Assembly: GCF_001577835.2 (NCBI RefSeq)
Contig: NC_029547.1
Coordinates: 58,866,112-58,930,111 of the forward strand
DNA from: Coturnix japonica
Lineage: Eukaryota; Chordata; Aves; Galliformes; Phasianidae
Direction of reading: 5' to 3'
DNA: 64,000 nucleotides
Shown here piece by piece: positions 1 to 13,218 of this stretch. The notes beneath the pieces were generated by a model. It searched no databases and was not told the DNA's origin. It saw only the letters and a program-made list of their open reading frames with translations. Both the position numbers and the translations under genes were made by a program. Every line of letters begins with the position of its first letter. Position 1 is the stretch's first letter.

Positions 1-1000
1 GCTACTAATGAAGAAACTGTAAGGAAGGCTGCTCTTTATTGACAGCCACCACCTACCAAGACCTCAGTACAGGCTTCTCTCAAGAGCTTCCACCAGACTC
101 ACCAACAGAAGCCATGCAGCTCTGCAGACTGCATATTAACCCATGTGAATACAGCAGTAGCTTTCTGTAGGTGGTCTGTGGTCCAACCCCAACCTTGTTT
201 TTTAAGGAGAAATAAGTAAATAATTAAAAAAAAAAAAAAAAAAAAAAGGTTAAATACATTTTCACATCAGGGGAAAGACTGGGCTAAAAAGTGATCACTG
301 ACTTCTTTTTTTCTCTCACCAGAGAGAAAGTAACTGGTAGCAGCATTGACACACGCTTTCCTTGCTGCTGCCTGACTTCATCTCAGCCTTGACAACACAG
401 ATCACAAAGGGACACCGCGTATGTTTTAAATCAAGGAAACCGGGGGAAGTGTGATGCTGGAGCCACAGCAGAGATATGAATAACTTCCCCGTGCTTACAT
501 CTGTCTGCAGAACACTGAGGATGAAGACACTTTTGTGATTCAGATCCAAAATTACAGGAAGATTTTTGTATTTATTCTTTAACTTCTCAGATAATATTTT
601 CTGCTCTGCCCCAGGCAAACCACCTGCAGTAGTGTCTCCTTTTTCCTTCTTTCCTAACACAGAAATAACTTATTTCCTCACAAGGTTACTTTAAGGTTAA
701 ACTAATTAATTTTCCTAAGATCATTCAAGAGTTCTTAGCTTGTCATTTAAAAATAATTAAGAGAAGCTCGTTGTCAAAGAGACCTTAGGCTTGGCTGCAG
801 TGATACAATGATATCACTGTGGCAGCAACGCTTGTGATGGAGTGCAGACCCCTCCGGGGCACTCAGAGCAGTGCAGAGCATCCACTGCCTCTATTCTCAG
901 AGCTGTGGGGTTTGGGCATCCTACATACTGAAACAGTGAAACCACCATAGCACTGGTTCTCTGAAGAAACAGCAATTACTGCCCACAACCAATGAAATAG
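1..1000. other. Intergenic, no gene seen
   Basis: No open frame here has the look of a conserved protein, and no splice-compatible exon chain is visible. The only clear structure is a run of 22 A at 226-247. Whether this belongs to a neighbouring gene's distal region cannot be told from the sequence. Confidence 0.5.
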
Positions 1001-1125
1001 TCTGAACTCCCAGAGGTGACCCACTGTCTTTGTCACCACTGCTGAAACACATCACCTGCTGCCATACCACTTTTACTCCCACACTCAGACAGCCCAGGAT
1101 GCAACCAGTCTCCCAGTTTAATCGC
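930..1125 (-). mobile_element. Degenerate mariner (Galluhop-like) transposase fragment
   Basis: Read on the minus strand, this piece gives a short stretch resembling the N-terminal part of a mariner transposase, including CFSSGDKDSGSPLGVQ. It resembles the 'FSSGDSDSGSPPLVQ' type segment that I associate with the galliform mariner Galluhop. Neither terminal inverted repeat was located, so this is an internal remnant. Assignment is from memory of the family and the divergence is high. Confidence 0.5.
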
Positions 1126-1732
1126 ACAGACTCATGGAGGTGTCTATGGGGAAGGCGGAGATGATGTTTTCTCTTTTTCTTCTATCTAAACTCACTTTCT
1201 GTTTCCAGAAAGGTTGCCTTACATTAGTACGGTACATTACAATGAAGAAACGCGTTTCCTGACAACCCAGCTATATACCCAGTTTATCTGCATTGTTCCA
1301 CTGTTCCATGGAAGCTTTTAGCTGATTAAGTTCTTCTTCTGTTCCAGCACTGCATTGTTTTCATCTTAATCTTTCACGTTTCTTTAAATCTCATTATTCA
1401 TTTATTTGTATCTCGTTACTGCTCAGAACTCAGCTTTTTGTTTTTTGCAGGGGGTGGGGGGAGGAGGGAGGGAAGGAAAGACAATGAGCTGTAAATATTG
1501 GTTTATAGAAAAGAAAAAGTACTATAAAATCATACATTTTTTTCTTCAAAATAATATAATTTTATCAGTCTTTTTATTCCTAAGTCCTTTAGTTTCCATT
1601 CTTTACAGTTTTACTGACTGATAGCCTTACAATTAAATATGTGTCTCTGTTGGGATCTTTCCAAAGACACACATACTGAGGAGAACACAGCATTTTTCAG
1701 CCAATTAATTTACCTCTTGCAAACTCTCTCTT

Positions 1733-2153
1733 CACAGAATCACAGAACCACAGAATAGTAGGGTTGGAAGAGACATCTGGAGATCCCAGAGTTCAGCCCT
1801 TCCTAAAGCAGGTTCCCTACAGCAGGTTACCCAGGAAAGCATCCAGATAGGTCTTGAATACTTCTAAAGAAGGAGAGCTCACAGCCTCTCTGGGCAGCCT
1901 GATTCTGTGCTCTGTGCCTTCAGAATTAAGAAGTTATTTCTTGTGTTTGTACAGAAGTTTCTAAGTTTCAGTTTGTGCCCATTGTCCCTTGTTCTGCCAC
2001 TGGGCACTACCAAAAAGAGCCTGGCCCCATCCTGCTGACACCTGCACTTCAGATGTTTATAAACAGTGATGAGATCCCCTCTCAGCCTTCTCAGCTCTGA
2101 ACAGTCCCAGATATCTCTGCCTTTTCTCATAGGAGAGATGCTCTGACCCTTCT
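1733..2153 (-). mobile_element. CR1 LINE 3' fragment
   Basis: The fragment begins with the reverse complement of the CR1 tail (cagaatcacagaaccacag, then gggttggaagagacatctgg). It continues through the usual reverse complement of the end of the reverse-transcriptase frame (agatcccctctcagccttctc). Orientation is minus and the copy is 5'-truncated, ending near 2,153. Confidence 0.85.
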
Positions 2154-2159
2154 TCATTA

Positions 2160-4900
2160 TTTTAACAGGATATGCTGTACTCCATTCAAAACTTCAAGTC
2201 TGTCTGAAAGGCTTGGTCCTGGAAAAAAACATAGTCTTTCAGGTGCTCTTTATATAAGAGACATCAATATTTGTCACCAAATTTAATTAAGTATTTTATT
2301 ATCAAATATGTGATTGGTCTCGGCTAGGAAAGCAGCTTTTAAGCAAAGGTCAGTTATTCTGTATGTGAACTTAGGTATCCTAAGCCTTCTCTTAAACAGA
2401 GCAACAATAGACTAAACATAAGAATAAGAATTAGAAAATCAAATAGGTAAAATGAAGAGAGACACTAAACATTACTTGCCTTCATTTCTGCCTTCACCAG
2501 TACTGAATGGTGTTTATGATTTTATGCATGTGCAAAGAATAAGTAAAACCCTCCTCTTCTACTGCATTGCCCCTTGAGCCTCAAGACACTTTGAATGACA
2601 AAAGTGACCTCCGAAGGCCAGAGAAGGACCAAAATAGAAGAGATTTTCTTCTGTGCCCACAAGCGAAAACAACAAGCAGCAGTCTGTACTGAACTGTGGT
2701 TAACTTCTTTCACATCCTGAGATGGAAAGCAGCCAATGAACATTTGGATAGTAAATGCCGAGCTACTCGGTAAAGCTTTGGCTAGGACCTAATCTTAAAC
2801 CATAATAAAAGATCCTATCAAAAGACAAACAAACGAAAATGGGTGCACAGAATTTCAAATATCAATGCCCCTTTGTCCCTGACCCTCCCCATGCGGATTG
2901 CTTTCATTGTATACGTGTCACCATTTTTCTGTCAGCACCACACCTCTGAGCCTCCTTGAGCAATGTTAATCCTATCTTTCCCCTAGGATCTCTGTGAAAG
3001 CCTATATTTGTTAAACTATTTCTGGGAATTCTAAGCACGCTTCTATCATTTGTGCCCTATCTGAAGCTGTTTGCCAAGTTCTAGCTGCTGTGTTAATGAT
3101 CTTCCTTCTCCTTTTGTTCAAGGTGCATGGCAGTTACAGTAACACTGTTCTTAAATAACCTGCCAGAGACCCATCTAAGACCACATTTTTTTAAGTTTTT
3201 ACTTGCTGAAGTGTTTGAAGTATAATATAGAAATATTTTGTGTATGTGCCACCACACACAAAACCAAAAGCAGAGATTCTTGGCACGTTTGCAAAAGCTT
3301 TATATAGACAGGAACACTCTCCTGCAAAACAGGAGGACTCTTTGGCAGCAGATATGCTGAACAACACTGAAGTTCCTCTCACATTCTGAATAGATACACA
3401 GTTGCTCCACCAAGAGTTCTGGGTGCAGTGGCTCAAACACTCTTTGAGAAAGCAGGCACAGACAGAGAATGCTGGCATTCCTCTGTCTCTGCGCTGTTTG
3501 AGGTTTTTCAACCATCCTCACAAATGGGATGGAGAATCAAGCTTTGATTTGCTCATTTTTTTATTAGGTGACATGTAGTGCAAGATTTCCCTTTTTGGGA
3601 ATGGCTTCAGCCACAGCAACAAACTGCATAAGGAGAGCTGACTGATCGCTGGCTGTTGTGCTGCTCCTCCTAGGGTTGCAGCCCCCTCTCTCATCAAAGG
3701 GCCCAGAAGATGCAGGTTCTGGGCTGTGCTCTTAGGGCAATCATGCCATGCACAGGTCTGAAGACTTAGATGCACACTCACTGGAGTAGCCCTCCCAGAC
3801 GTGACCACAGCACTAATGTGTAGCCCTGCATGGTGATCAACAACATCCTGACCTGAAGACTCAATTTTTCCGTAGGTATAAGGAAGATATGTGCATCATG
3901 TTTGGCAGTTTACCCTTCAGGCTTTCAAATTTACAGGCACGTCTAAAAGCAGAACTCTTGTTTAAACAGAGAAGTGATTCCAGCAGAGCATGAAATGAGC
4001 TGATATATACTGAAAGCAGAAAGACACCTATGGGAAACACATCAGACTGAAGGGGAACAGATAGCCTAACTCCGAACTAAGAAGTGAAACAGCTGAAATA
4101 GGCACTTTTGTAAATACTCTGGGGAACCAAAATTTTCTGTAAGAAAGCAAGAAAGTAGATCTCAAAGGAGAATGGAAAATTAGAAGAATAAGATGGCAGA
4201 CCAACCCACAGTACTGCATACTGGGAGAACACACAGCCATGGCACCTATCTCTCTGTGGCTGTGATACAGTATCGAGTTGTGATGTGCCACTATAATTAC
4301 AGTCATTAAGGCAGTGGTAATGCCTGGATAACTTGTCCTACAATTAAGTACCTTCTGATATGTTCTCATCACTAAGAAAGGAGGTGACTCAGCAATGTGA
4401 CTACTTCAGTGATGAAGCCTGCCTCCTCATTCCTCCTGCCCTGCTGCCCATCCATCAAGGCCCACACCCCAAGGCTGTGCCTTAAAGCTGTCTGGAAGTG
4501 TCAGAAATTGTCCGGGTTAAGGATTAACTATTTTTTCCTATTTGAAAAAGACTTATTTGAGACAGAGGTAATGTCAGAAGCAAAGCTGATGCTTGTATCA
4601 TTCATCTTGAGAAATGGTGACAGTAAGCAGGAACAAGCTACCAGGGTGGAGAGGAACTTCTCCAGAAACCTTGTTGTTGCTGGAGAAAAATTACTGTTAA
4701 ATGATCATCATATGGGGTCATGTTTAGCCTACGTGTACTCAGCATGGTAACAGTTGCTGTTTAAGGCCGGAGAAATTAATTGATCTGCTCATCTGTTTAT
4801 ATGTTTATGCTTTGCCCTGGCATTGTAGTGTCTGGATGCCACATCATTTGATAAGCATTACTTATGTTCCACCTTGCCAGAACTGAAGGGTGGGACTCAT
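2160..4900. other. Intergenic, nothing recognised
   Basis: Several open frames of 70 to 117 codons occur on both strands. None shows a recognisable domain, a consistent splice context or biased composition. I see no RNA gene and no clear repeat. Confidence 0.45.
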
Positions 4901-4929
4901 CAGTCATTATATCTTTTGTAAGCAGTTCC

Positions 4930-5860
4930 AGACCAGTCCTCTACACCTCTGTCCCTGGAAAGGTGATGGAACAACTTGTTCTGTATGACATCTCTGAGCA
5001 AATAGAAGCAAAGAAGGTTATCAGTAGTAGTCAGCACAGATTCCCCAAGTTGGTTAAGCTAGACCAACCTGGCAGCATTCATGGATGACATGACTGGCTG
5101 TGCAGGTGAAGGGACAGGAGTGGGTGCCATCTGCTTGGACTTCAGCAAGTCTTCTGATGCTATCTCCCAGGACATCCTCATAGATAACCTTAGGAAGCGT
5201 GGGAGAGATGGTAGCACAGTGAGATGTATTGAGAACTGACTGGCAGAACTCAGAGTGCTGTGATCAGCAGCACAGAGTCTGGTTGGAGACCTGTAACTAG
5301 TGATGTTCCCCAGGGAACGCTGGATATTGGATCTGGTATGGGATCTGATCTTGTACAGCATCTTCATCAGTGACATGGGTCAAGGGACAGAATGAATCCA
5401 CAGCAAGTTTTCTGTTGATACAAAGCCAGGAGAAGAGGCTGACACACCTGAAAGCTGTACTGCCACTCAGCTAGACCTGGGCAGACTGAAGAGCTGGGTG
5501 GAGAGGAACCTGATGAGGTTCAAAAGTGCAAGTGTAGAGTGCTACACTTGGAGAAGAGTAATGACACATATCAGTACAAGTCAGTGTTGAACTGCTGGAA
5601 AAGATCTCTGCAGAGAAAGACGGACGTGCCCTGGTGGAACAAGCAAACCATGAGCCAGCAGTGTGCCCTTGTGGCCAGTGGTATCATGGGGTGCATTCAA
5701 GAGAGTGTGGCCAGCAGAGCTTGGGAGGTGATCCTCCCCCTCTACTCTGCCCTGATGAGGCCACATCTAGACTTCCCTGCCCAGCTCTGGAATCCTCAGC
5801 TCAAAAAAAGAGAGGAATCTCCTAGTGAGAGTCCAGTGGAAGGCCACAAAGATCAAATAA
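4930..5860 (+). mobile_element. CR1 LINE reverse-transcriptase fragment
   Basis: Translated pieces in shifting frames match the CR1 reverse transcriptase in order: SVPGKVMEQL, then CLDFSKSSDA, then SGWRPVTSDVPQGTL, then SQQCALVASGIMGCIQESVA and PLYSALMRPHLDFPAQLW. The frame is broken by stops and shifts, so the copy is dead. It ends near the VQRRATK-equivalent segment without a 3' tail, so both ends are missing. Confidence 0.85.
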
Positions 5861-5904
5861 GCCCTCATTTGTGTTTTCCACAAAAGAGCATCAAGAACAC
5901 TTAA

Positions 5905-7845
5905 GTCAACAACTTGCCAGCTTAATGAAAAACAGTTCCCAGGGTTATGGTATGGTGCCGGTGATCTGCTCTGATTTCAGACTGCCGCTGAAAAAAGCAA
6001 TTTAATTATTCAGGTACACTGTTCTTTAATCCTTCCTCAGTACTTGTTGCTCCTCTTCACCGCTTGTTTGACTAGAAATGTTTTTATAAAACTGTTGTTT
6101 TGCTGTCCATCTCAGGTGTTTCTGATATGATATTCATTCCTGAGAATCTTTGTAATATCCCATTCACCTTTTATCTTCAGTCTCTAGGAAGTTTCAAGGG
6201 AGACAACTTAGTGTATATCCATAGCACTCATTTCTTTGCAAAGTTAATGCAGTTCACTCTGCTGAATATTTTGAATTATTTTGTTGTCTTGAGATCAGCA
6301 TACTCACCTACATATATATTATGGATTTTTCTTTTTAGTCTTTATCTGATGTGCTAGACAATGGCTACAGCTGGAGAAGAGACATCAGGTGATTGGGGGC
6401 AGGAATGATGCCAAGATGTCTGTCCTCAGGTGCCCAAATGATGTTTTGTCTGAGGAATGTATCAGCCACATCAGCAGACTTACAAGCTGGGTTGACTGGA
6501 AGGACTGACTGGAAGGTTTGACAGGAAGGACCAGATAGTTTTATGTTCCTTTTGTGGCTGGAAGATAAATAATCTGTTGGGTCATTTGGCATAATAGCAT
6601 CTAATCCATTCTTTTACAAGGTCACTGCAGTGTTCCACACAGAGAGAGAAGAGTAACCAAGGAGTCCAGGAAGACCGTGGTACCCATGTGAGCCTCTCTG
6701 ATGGGTGGTAAGGCAGCCAAGGGCTTCTCCTTTGGAATCCTATATAGGGCAAATGCAACAAGGAGCTCTTGTGGCCTCCAAGCCTGTATGAGAAGCTTTT
6801 CTTCTTATGGTATCAAACTTTTTTGCATGAAGTCTGGCTTCCCAGGCTTATATCTGCAAGATACATTAATGACATTCAGTGAGAAAAGTCCATAGGAAAA
6901 ACAGAAATAAATGTGGTAGACTGCATGTTTTCAAGGTCTAGGAATTAATGAAACTCTGAAAAATATTTTCCTGTTAATATTATGTATATAAAACAGGCAC
7001 AGATTTGATATATAATAAAGAAGAATGAATATAACATGTCCAAAACTTCCCAGGAAGAAAATCCTACAAAACCTACAAAACACTTTTGAGTTATGAATTT
7101 ATTTTGAAAGAATCTTCAATCACTTAACAAAAAGTTGTTCTCCTACAAAACTGTATTAAATAATTCAATGAAGAAACCTGATTATCAATAAAGGATGATG
7201 TCCTTTGAGAGCAGGGACCTATTGGGGAAGCGCTTTTTAAGGTAGTTGACTTCTTCAGATGCGCTGACAGCACACATATCCCACACAGCTGAGACATCCT
7301 CTCACCGTGTGCCTACATCATCTGTAAAGCACTCTCTGGACTCCTCTTCTTACACACTGTTCCATGCTATCAGGATGTGGTAAATCACTTATGAGTACGG
7401 CTCAAGTAATGACTGTTGCTATTGCACAAAATCTGGCCTGAGTTAAGACCTATCATACCACCTCAATATAAGATTAGTTCATCTGAGGAAGTATTCTGCC
7501 TTAGATACAGGGCTATTTGTTCAACAGCTATATTAACATTTGGATGAAATCCTAGCTTGAGGTAGCAGATGCTCACATACATCATTCAGACTGCACTGAA
7601 GAGGGCTGAGAAGACTGACCAGAGTCCTTTCAGGAATGCTGAAATATGTGAAAGATCCCTAACAAATCTTCCAGCCATGTAAAAACACAGCCTTGAGACA
7701 CAGGGCTTCACAGCTGCTCTGCAGATGTGTGAATGAGGCAAAAGGTGAAAGTACAGCACCAGTCACTGCAGGTTGACACTGCAACATGAGAAGTTCTGTA
7801 AAACTGAAATACTATTCTTCTCTTTAGCCAGATTCCTATATTCAT
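5905..7845. other. Intergenic, nothing recognised
   Basis: This is AT-rich sequence without a supported gene. A small patch of imperfect direct repeats of a 'gactggaagg' type unit lies at about 6,490-6,530. No other structure stood out by eye. Confidence 0.4.
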
Positions 7846-8470
7846 CCCAGATAACCATGAGCCAGCAGTGTGCCCTTGTTGTGACCAAGAAAGCCAGCGG
7901 CATCCTGGAGTGCATTAAAAAGAGCATGGCCAGCATGGGAGGTAATCTTCCTCCTCTACTCTGCCCCAGTGAGTCCACATTTAGAATACTATGTCCAGAC
8001 CTGGGCTCTCCCATACAAAGAAGACAGGGATCTCCTGGGAGTCCAGCAGAGGGCCACAAAGATGATTAAGAGCCTGGAGCACCTCCCTTACGAAGAAAGG
8101 CTAAGTGACCTGAGCCTGATCAGCCTGGGGAATAGAAGACTGAAAAGGGATCTGATAAATGTTTGTAAATATCAAAAGGGTGGGAGGCAAATGGAAGAAG
8201 CCGGGCTCTTCTCAGTGGTAGGATAGCATAAGGAGCAGTGGCCTAAAACTCAAACATAGGAAGTTCCATACTAACATGCAGAAGATCTTTGCAATAAGGG
8301 TTACAGAGCACTGGAACTGACTGCCCAGAGAGGTTATGGAGTCTCCTCCTATGGAGATACTGAAGGCCAGCCTGGATGCCTACCTCTGTGACCTATTGTA
8401 GGAACCTGCTATAACACAGGTTTGGACTTGATCTCTTGAGGTTCCTCCCAACCCCTGTGATTCTGTGAAT
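7846..8470 (+). mobile_element. CR1 LINE 3' end
   Basis: The copy is in plus orientation and covers the last part of the reverse-transcriptase frame (MSQQCALVVTKKASGILECI, then YEERLSDLSLISLGNRRLKR). It runs through the 3' untranslated end to the typical terminus, 'ggacttgatctcttgaggtt' followed by 'gattctgtgaat'. It is 5'-truncated and its frame is broken. Confidence 0.9.
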
Positions 8471-11400
8471 TATTTGCTTTTGCTATTCAAGAGTTCTTCC
8501 TGACAGTAGTTTTATGTTCTTATCATCACCAGATGGCTCAGCAGATGGCACAGAGTGTTAACTAGACAGAATCTTCAGCTGGGTTTCTTAGGTCACACAG
8601 CATACATCATGAACACCTGCCCTTCGTTTTCCAAAGTCATATGACAGCCAATGTCATATTGGTTATCTGGGAGTTCTGACACTGGAAACTTCTGGCAGAC
8701 TCTGTGAGTATGACATTATAAGCATGACATGACATATCAACATTGCAGAAAACAGATGTGGCAAAGAGCCTTGTAGGAACACCTCTGTGCTCCCGGCAGC
8801 GCTCATGCACCATGCAATTATATTCTGAAGGCGGACTGTAACCTGCATTATGCAAAGCACTTATTGCACAATTGTACCATTCCCATGCCTGTACATTGTA
8901 AGCTGTGTGCTGCAAATGCTTTATCATTCAAATAATTTGCTAATTTTATAACACAGTATTGCTGCATACCATTATGGGAAACCTAAACATGACGTGACAG
9001 TGCAAGGAAACTGATGACAAGACGGGATGGAGCGATGGCCCAGCAGACTTGACAGCTTTGTGATCTTAAGATTAGGGAGAAGGTGTTTGATTTTTAAACT
9101 CACTCCTTTGTGTGTTTGGCTTCTTATGCCTTCCTGGGGACAAAATGTTGCCATATTTTTGCTAGTGCTACAGCCTTCTCAGCTGTCTTTCACCTGTCAC
9201 AGGTGAATAATAATTACAGTCTGCTGGCATGGATTACATGTGTAAGTTGTTCCAAACATGTTGATAACCCTACAAACTGATATTAACCAGCTCTGCCCCG
9301 CCTCCAGCTACTAAATGTAATATTTCAAGTGGAAACCAGGGAATGTTACTTCCATTAATTTCTGCAGTATTAAAAATGTGCCCTTACACACTGCAGCCAA
9401 GATAGGAAGGGAGAGTTTCAGCACAGAATCGTGAACAAACACCCACGGAAGGTTTCGGCATACCAGATCATCTCATCACAAGCAGAAACATGACTAAGTA
9501 ACATTTTGCAATGATTATTACACTTTTGGTCCGTGATCCTGAATGTACTTACATGTGAAATAATTCACTCAAAGTCAGGCTTGGAGGCAGTGGTGAGGAC
9601 TGGTATCAAAGTTGAAAAAGCAACATTTAAAAGATGAAAATAAAAGCCAACAACAAAACACTGCATGTTTTCAGTTTTATCTCTGGCTCTTGTGCAAACA
9701 TTACCTCAGAACTGAAAGTTCCTCAGACTACATTTAGGTACTGTGTGTGAATAAAAGCTAGTAAATGCCAACACTAATACACACCTCATAAGGAGCCTGC
9801 CCTTTTCCTCACATCACTCTGTTCTTCTACAAGGCACCAATAGAATCTATTTCCTGTGTGTTAATGCCTCTTTTTTACCTAGACGAATCAAACCCCTTTC
9901 TTCAGATTTTACAGACCAACATAAACTGAAGTCACTGGCAGTTAATAGGATTTATTAATGATCACAATGCAGAACATGTTTTACATCACATTTATAATTT
10001 CAGTGATACTTTACCTTAGTAAACAATGAAGGGCAGCTATCCAGAAGTTTTACAGCATCATAATGTCAACCCAAAACAAAGCCTCTCTCTGTGCTCCATC
10101 AAGCGTGGAATGAGGAACCAAACAGATGACTAACATAAGTCTGAAGAAAGTTAAAATACCCACAGACTCACAGGTATTTTGAAACATGAGATGTAACATA
10201 ATAAACCACTATGAAATTCAGCCCTGTCTCCCGTTTCACACTTCTCCCAGCACTGATCTACATTCCCAGCTTCTGAGGAGGAAATACGCACATCATGTCT
10301 AGCTGATGTGGAAACACCTAACGAAAGGTGAATGAAAGAGGAATAGTCTGCCATGATTGCTGTATGTGAGGCTTCCTGATGACAACACTTCATTAACAGC
10401 TGCTATCAGAGAGGCAGTTAGCAAGGTGCAGTAGAAAATAGCATCAGCACAATCATAAAGAAGATGAACACCTCCCGAGCTCAACTCGGTTCTGATCCCA
10501 ATCCATATATCAATGCTTGTACCTAGTTAGAAGAACAGAGCTCTCCTATGAGTCACTCAGCTGCTATAAAACCTTGAAACATTCATTTGCATAGCTTACA
10601 ACAGCTTACACAGCTTACTACAGCTCCATTGAATATATTTCTATATATTTTGCAGGGCTTACTCTTTAAGGATCTTCCACATACCAAATATTACATTTCT
10701 AGAGTACACTTCAAACATCCCTTAGAATACTATCTGATATGTTAAGCCACAGGCCTCACAAAAAAACTGCATTTGTTTTGGATTATGGAGCTCAAGAGAG
10801 GCTGTCAACACATCATCATTCTGGAATAGTTCAGTGTGCATCTAAGCCTATAAAAAGGGAATTCATGACCAGCTGTTAGTTCCTTTGAGAAGATGATGTC
10901 AACCTCTGCTATGCTGCTCATTGATCTATGGAGTGAGACAGTTACCCCACATGCAGGTGATTTCTCAGGGCAGTTTCTCCACTCTCCAGCTAGGAACAGG
11001 TGATCTCAGGTTTCAAGTTCTAGTTCTCCACTGACCTGAAGAAGATCTCTTGAATATCTTTCCCAACCAGATTTATATTTATGAATGCATTCATGCAGCT
11101 GAAAGAAGGCCCTCTTTCTGGATGGATGAACACAATATCTGTCCAAAATCCAGAGCTCACACCCACCTCTTCCTAATTCTGTTTCTCAAGAACATCAGCG
11201 TTTCCAAAATGATGGTAACTTTTTTCTTTGGGATTGTTTTCAGGACATTGCATTCTCCTGAGCCAGCTGCTTCCCTCATTCCTTTCAGTTTTGCTCTACT
11301 TGTTCAAGGCCCTCCAATCCCAGTGACCACAGGGGGCTTCTCTGACTCATTTGGCAGAGCACTTTTCTGTGTTTTTTTTCCCAATCATTTTCTGAAGGGC

Positions 11401-12400
11401 TTGACAGACAACAGCATGCAATCTTCCCAGGAGAGATGGGGTCGTTCAAGGTTCAAACTAGTGACTCTGCCCACTGTTTTTAAAGCCATTCCTAACCACA
11501 GAGAAAAAATCTGAGATGATACCTGAACTACAGTCGTGTGACAGTCGTGTGGCTTTCTCATTTTCTGATCTAGATGAAGACACAACCTGTGAGACCCAGA
11601 ACACTGCAGAACATCAAGCAGCTGGCTTTATTTCAGCTCATTTCAGATGTTGAGCCTAACTGTTAAGAAAGTATCCCCAGGAATTGTCAAAATATTCTGA
11701 CAAGCCCATTTATCAAGGGAAACTGCTCAGTGATACTTACAAAAGCCCATTAAATTCAGGCACCCTCTACATACAATGATGCTTCTCTTCCTCTGGTTCC
11801 AGAACAGACAATATTATCCCTTCTATTCTATTTTCATCCTTACTGTCAAAGCCATTTAGAGAATATTTTACAGAACCTCTGTTCAGGAGACTTATGAGAA
11901 CTTCACCTTTTGAGGCAGGATGCTTTCCATGGTTGTTAGCATCCCCTTAACTATGTTACAGTTTTCTGTCCTGGTGAAAATACCTTTCCATGTATAGCTG
12001 AAGTGACACTGTGACTAAATACCAAGCACTGTCTAGTTTAAATACTTAAGAGATTCAAATTCAAATTCAAATACCACTGCTTTTTTATTACAAAATGTTA
12101 GTCTTTATTCTGCATGTTAAAATGTAAAGAAGCAACTCCGTTGCTACCAATAATGCCACTTTGCTGCATGTGTTGATAACAATTTTGTTTCCAGCTGGAG
12201 AAAACTTGCACCTATCAAGGTAGCTTTGCTGAGACCAGGACTTCAGTGTTAGCTACCGGTGTTATAATCTTCTTAATAAATGGTAAAAAGTGTATCTATT
12301 ATGGTTCTGCTTTGAATCAGAAACATTGGGAGTGAGACACCTTTCCAGAGATGCCAATTACACAAGTTTATCACTGGAAAATCTTCTTCCATCCCCCTCA
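8471..12400. other. Intergenic upstream of SHOC1
   Basis: No gene is supported. One 154-codon open frame at 11,050-11,514 (plus) has no family signature that I know and no splice partner, so I do not call it. No clear transposon was recognised over these 3.9 kb, which is unusual next to the repeat-rich flanks, but this was only judged by eye. Confidence 0.4.
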
Positions 12401-12404
12401 CAGC

Positions 12405-12560
12405 CCGGCCGCAGCTCTCCACAGCGGGCACCTGTGGTGTGTGGAAGAACGCGGCCTCTCGGCCTGATGGCGGGCGGCGGCCAATCAGAGGCTCCATATG
12501 CGCTTCCCGCCCAGCGGCCGCTCCTGAGGTGCGTGCTGCTGCTGCTCTGTGGTGATTAAG
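12405..12560 (+). promoter_or_regulatory. SHOC1: GC-rich promoter, probably of SHOC1
   Basis: This short stretch rich in G, C and CpG is set in AT-rich DNA about 3.2 kb before the first secure SHOC1 exon. It contains a CCAAT box (12,481-12,485) and, about 20 bases further, TTCCCGCC (12,504-12,511), an E2F-type site. No TATA box is apparent. A plausible non-coding first exon could end at 12,528, where 'ctcctgag' is followed by gtgcgt. The role as SHOC1 promoter is inferred from position, orientation and base composition. Confidence 0.6.
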
Positions 12561-13080
12561 ATCTGTTTGTTACAACTATTCCATTTTGCTTATAAAACTG
12601 AAGGAGTGAAAAAATAAAAATTAAAAAATGCCCTAGTATATGCATTAGTCAGTGAAAAATCAGGTTTAGGTGGCTTAACTCCCTTATAGAAGAGCTTCTT
12701 AACTTAGCCTTTCTGTGAATTTCTTTTAGGCAAGTGTTGGAAATATCACAAAACGAAAAAGATGTTTCCAGCTCTAAAGTATCATTCAACAGACTACTTA
12801 TATGAGGTATAGTTTTGTTATTTCTCTTATTATTCTGAAGGAACTATGTCAGTAATTTACAAGATTCGGTATATGTTAAAAGGTAGAGAACTAATTTCTT
12901 AGAAATTGTATTTGAGTGAGCTTGTTGTACCACACTGATGCTGGTTTAACAGTAAGGTGACTGATTACCTTTTTTAACAGAAAATTAAAGTGCAATTTTG
13001 CAGGAATTTTGTTTCTTTAACATGCATCAGAATAATGCTACAAATCATTGTATTTCTACTAAAGATTGTTATTTCTTTGT

Positions 13081-13218
13081 ATGTTATGGATGAAATTTAA
13101 AATTTGTGCAAAGCAGATGTTTTTGACATCTACAGTGAATGGCCTTATTGGTGCTGATCTGCTACAGCATAGAAAACTTAAGAAGTTTTGCTTTCCTTCC
13201 TGCCTTCATCTGTGTGAT
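13081..13218 (+). CDS. SHOC1: Putative first coding exon of SHOC1
   Basis: An open frame with ATGs at 13,081 and 13,090 reads [18 protein letters not shown] and continues with a charged HRKLKKF stretch. It lies about 550 bases after the GC-rich promoter in the right orientation. To join exon 2 in phase 0 it would have to end at 13,134 (aca|gtgaat) or 13,218 (gat|gttatc), both weak donors. It may be non-coding, in which case translation starts in exon 2. I do not recall the orthologous N-terminus well enough to decide. Confidence 0.35.

Noticed and set aside
4397-4750. 117-codon open frame upstream of the second CR1
   Set aside because: No recognisable protein features and no promoter or splice context.
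11050-11514. 154-codon open frame in the SHOC1 5' flank
   Set aside because: No known domain, no splice partner and ordinary composition. Open frames of this length occur by chance in 64 kb.
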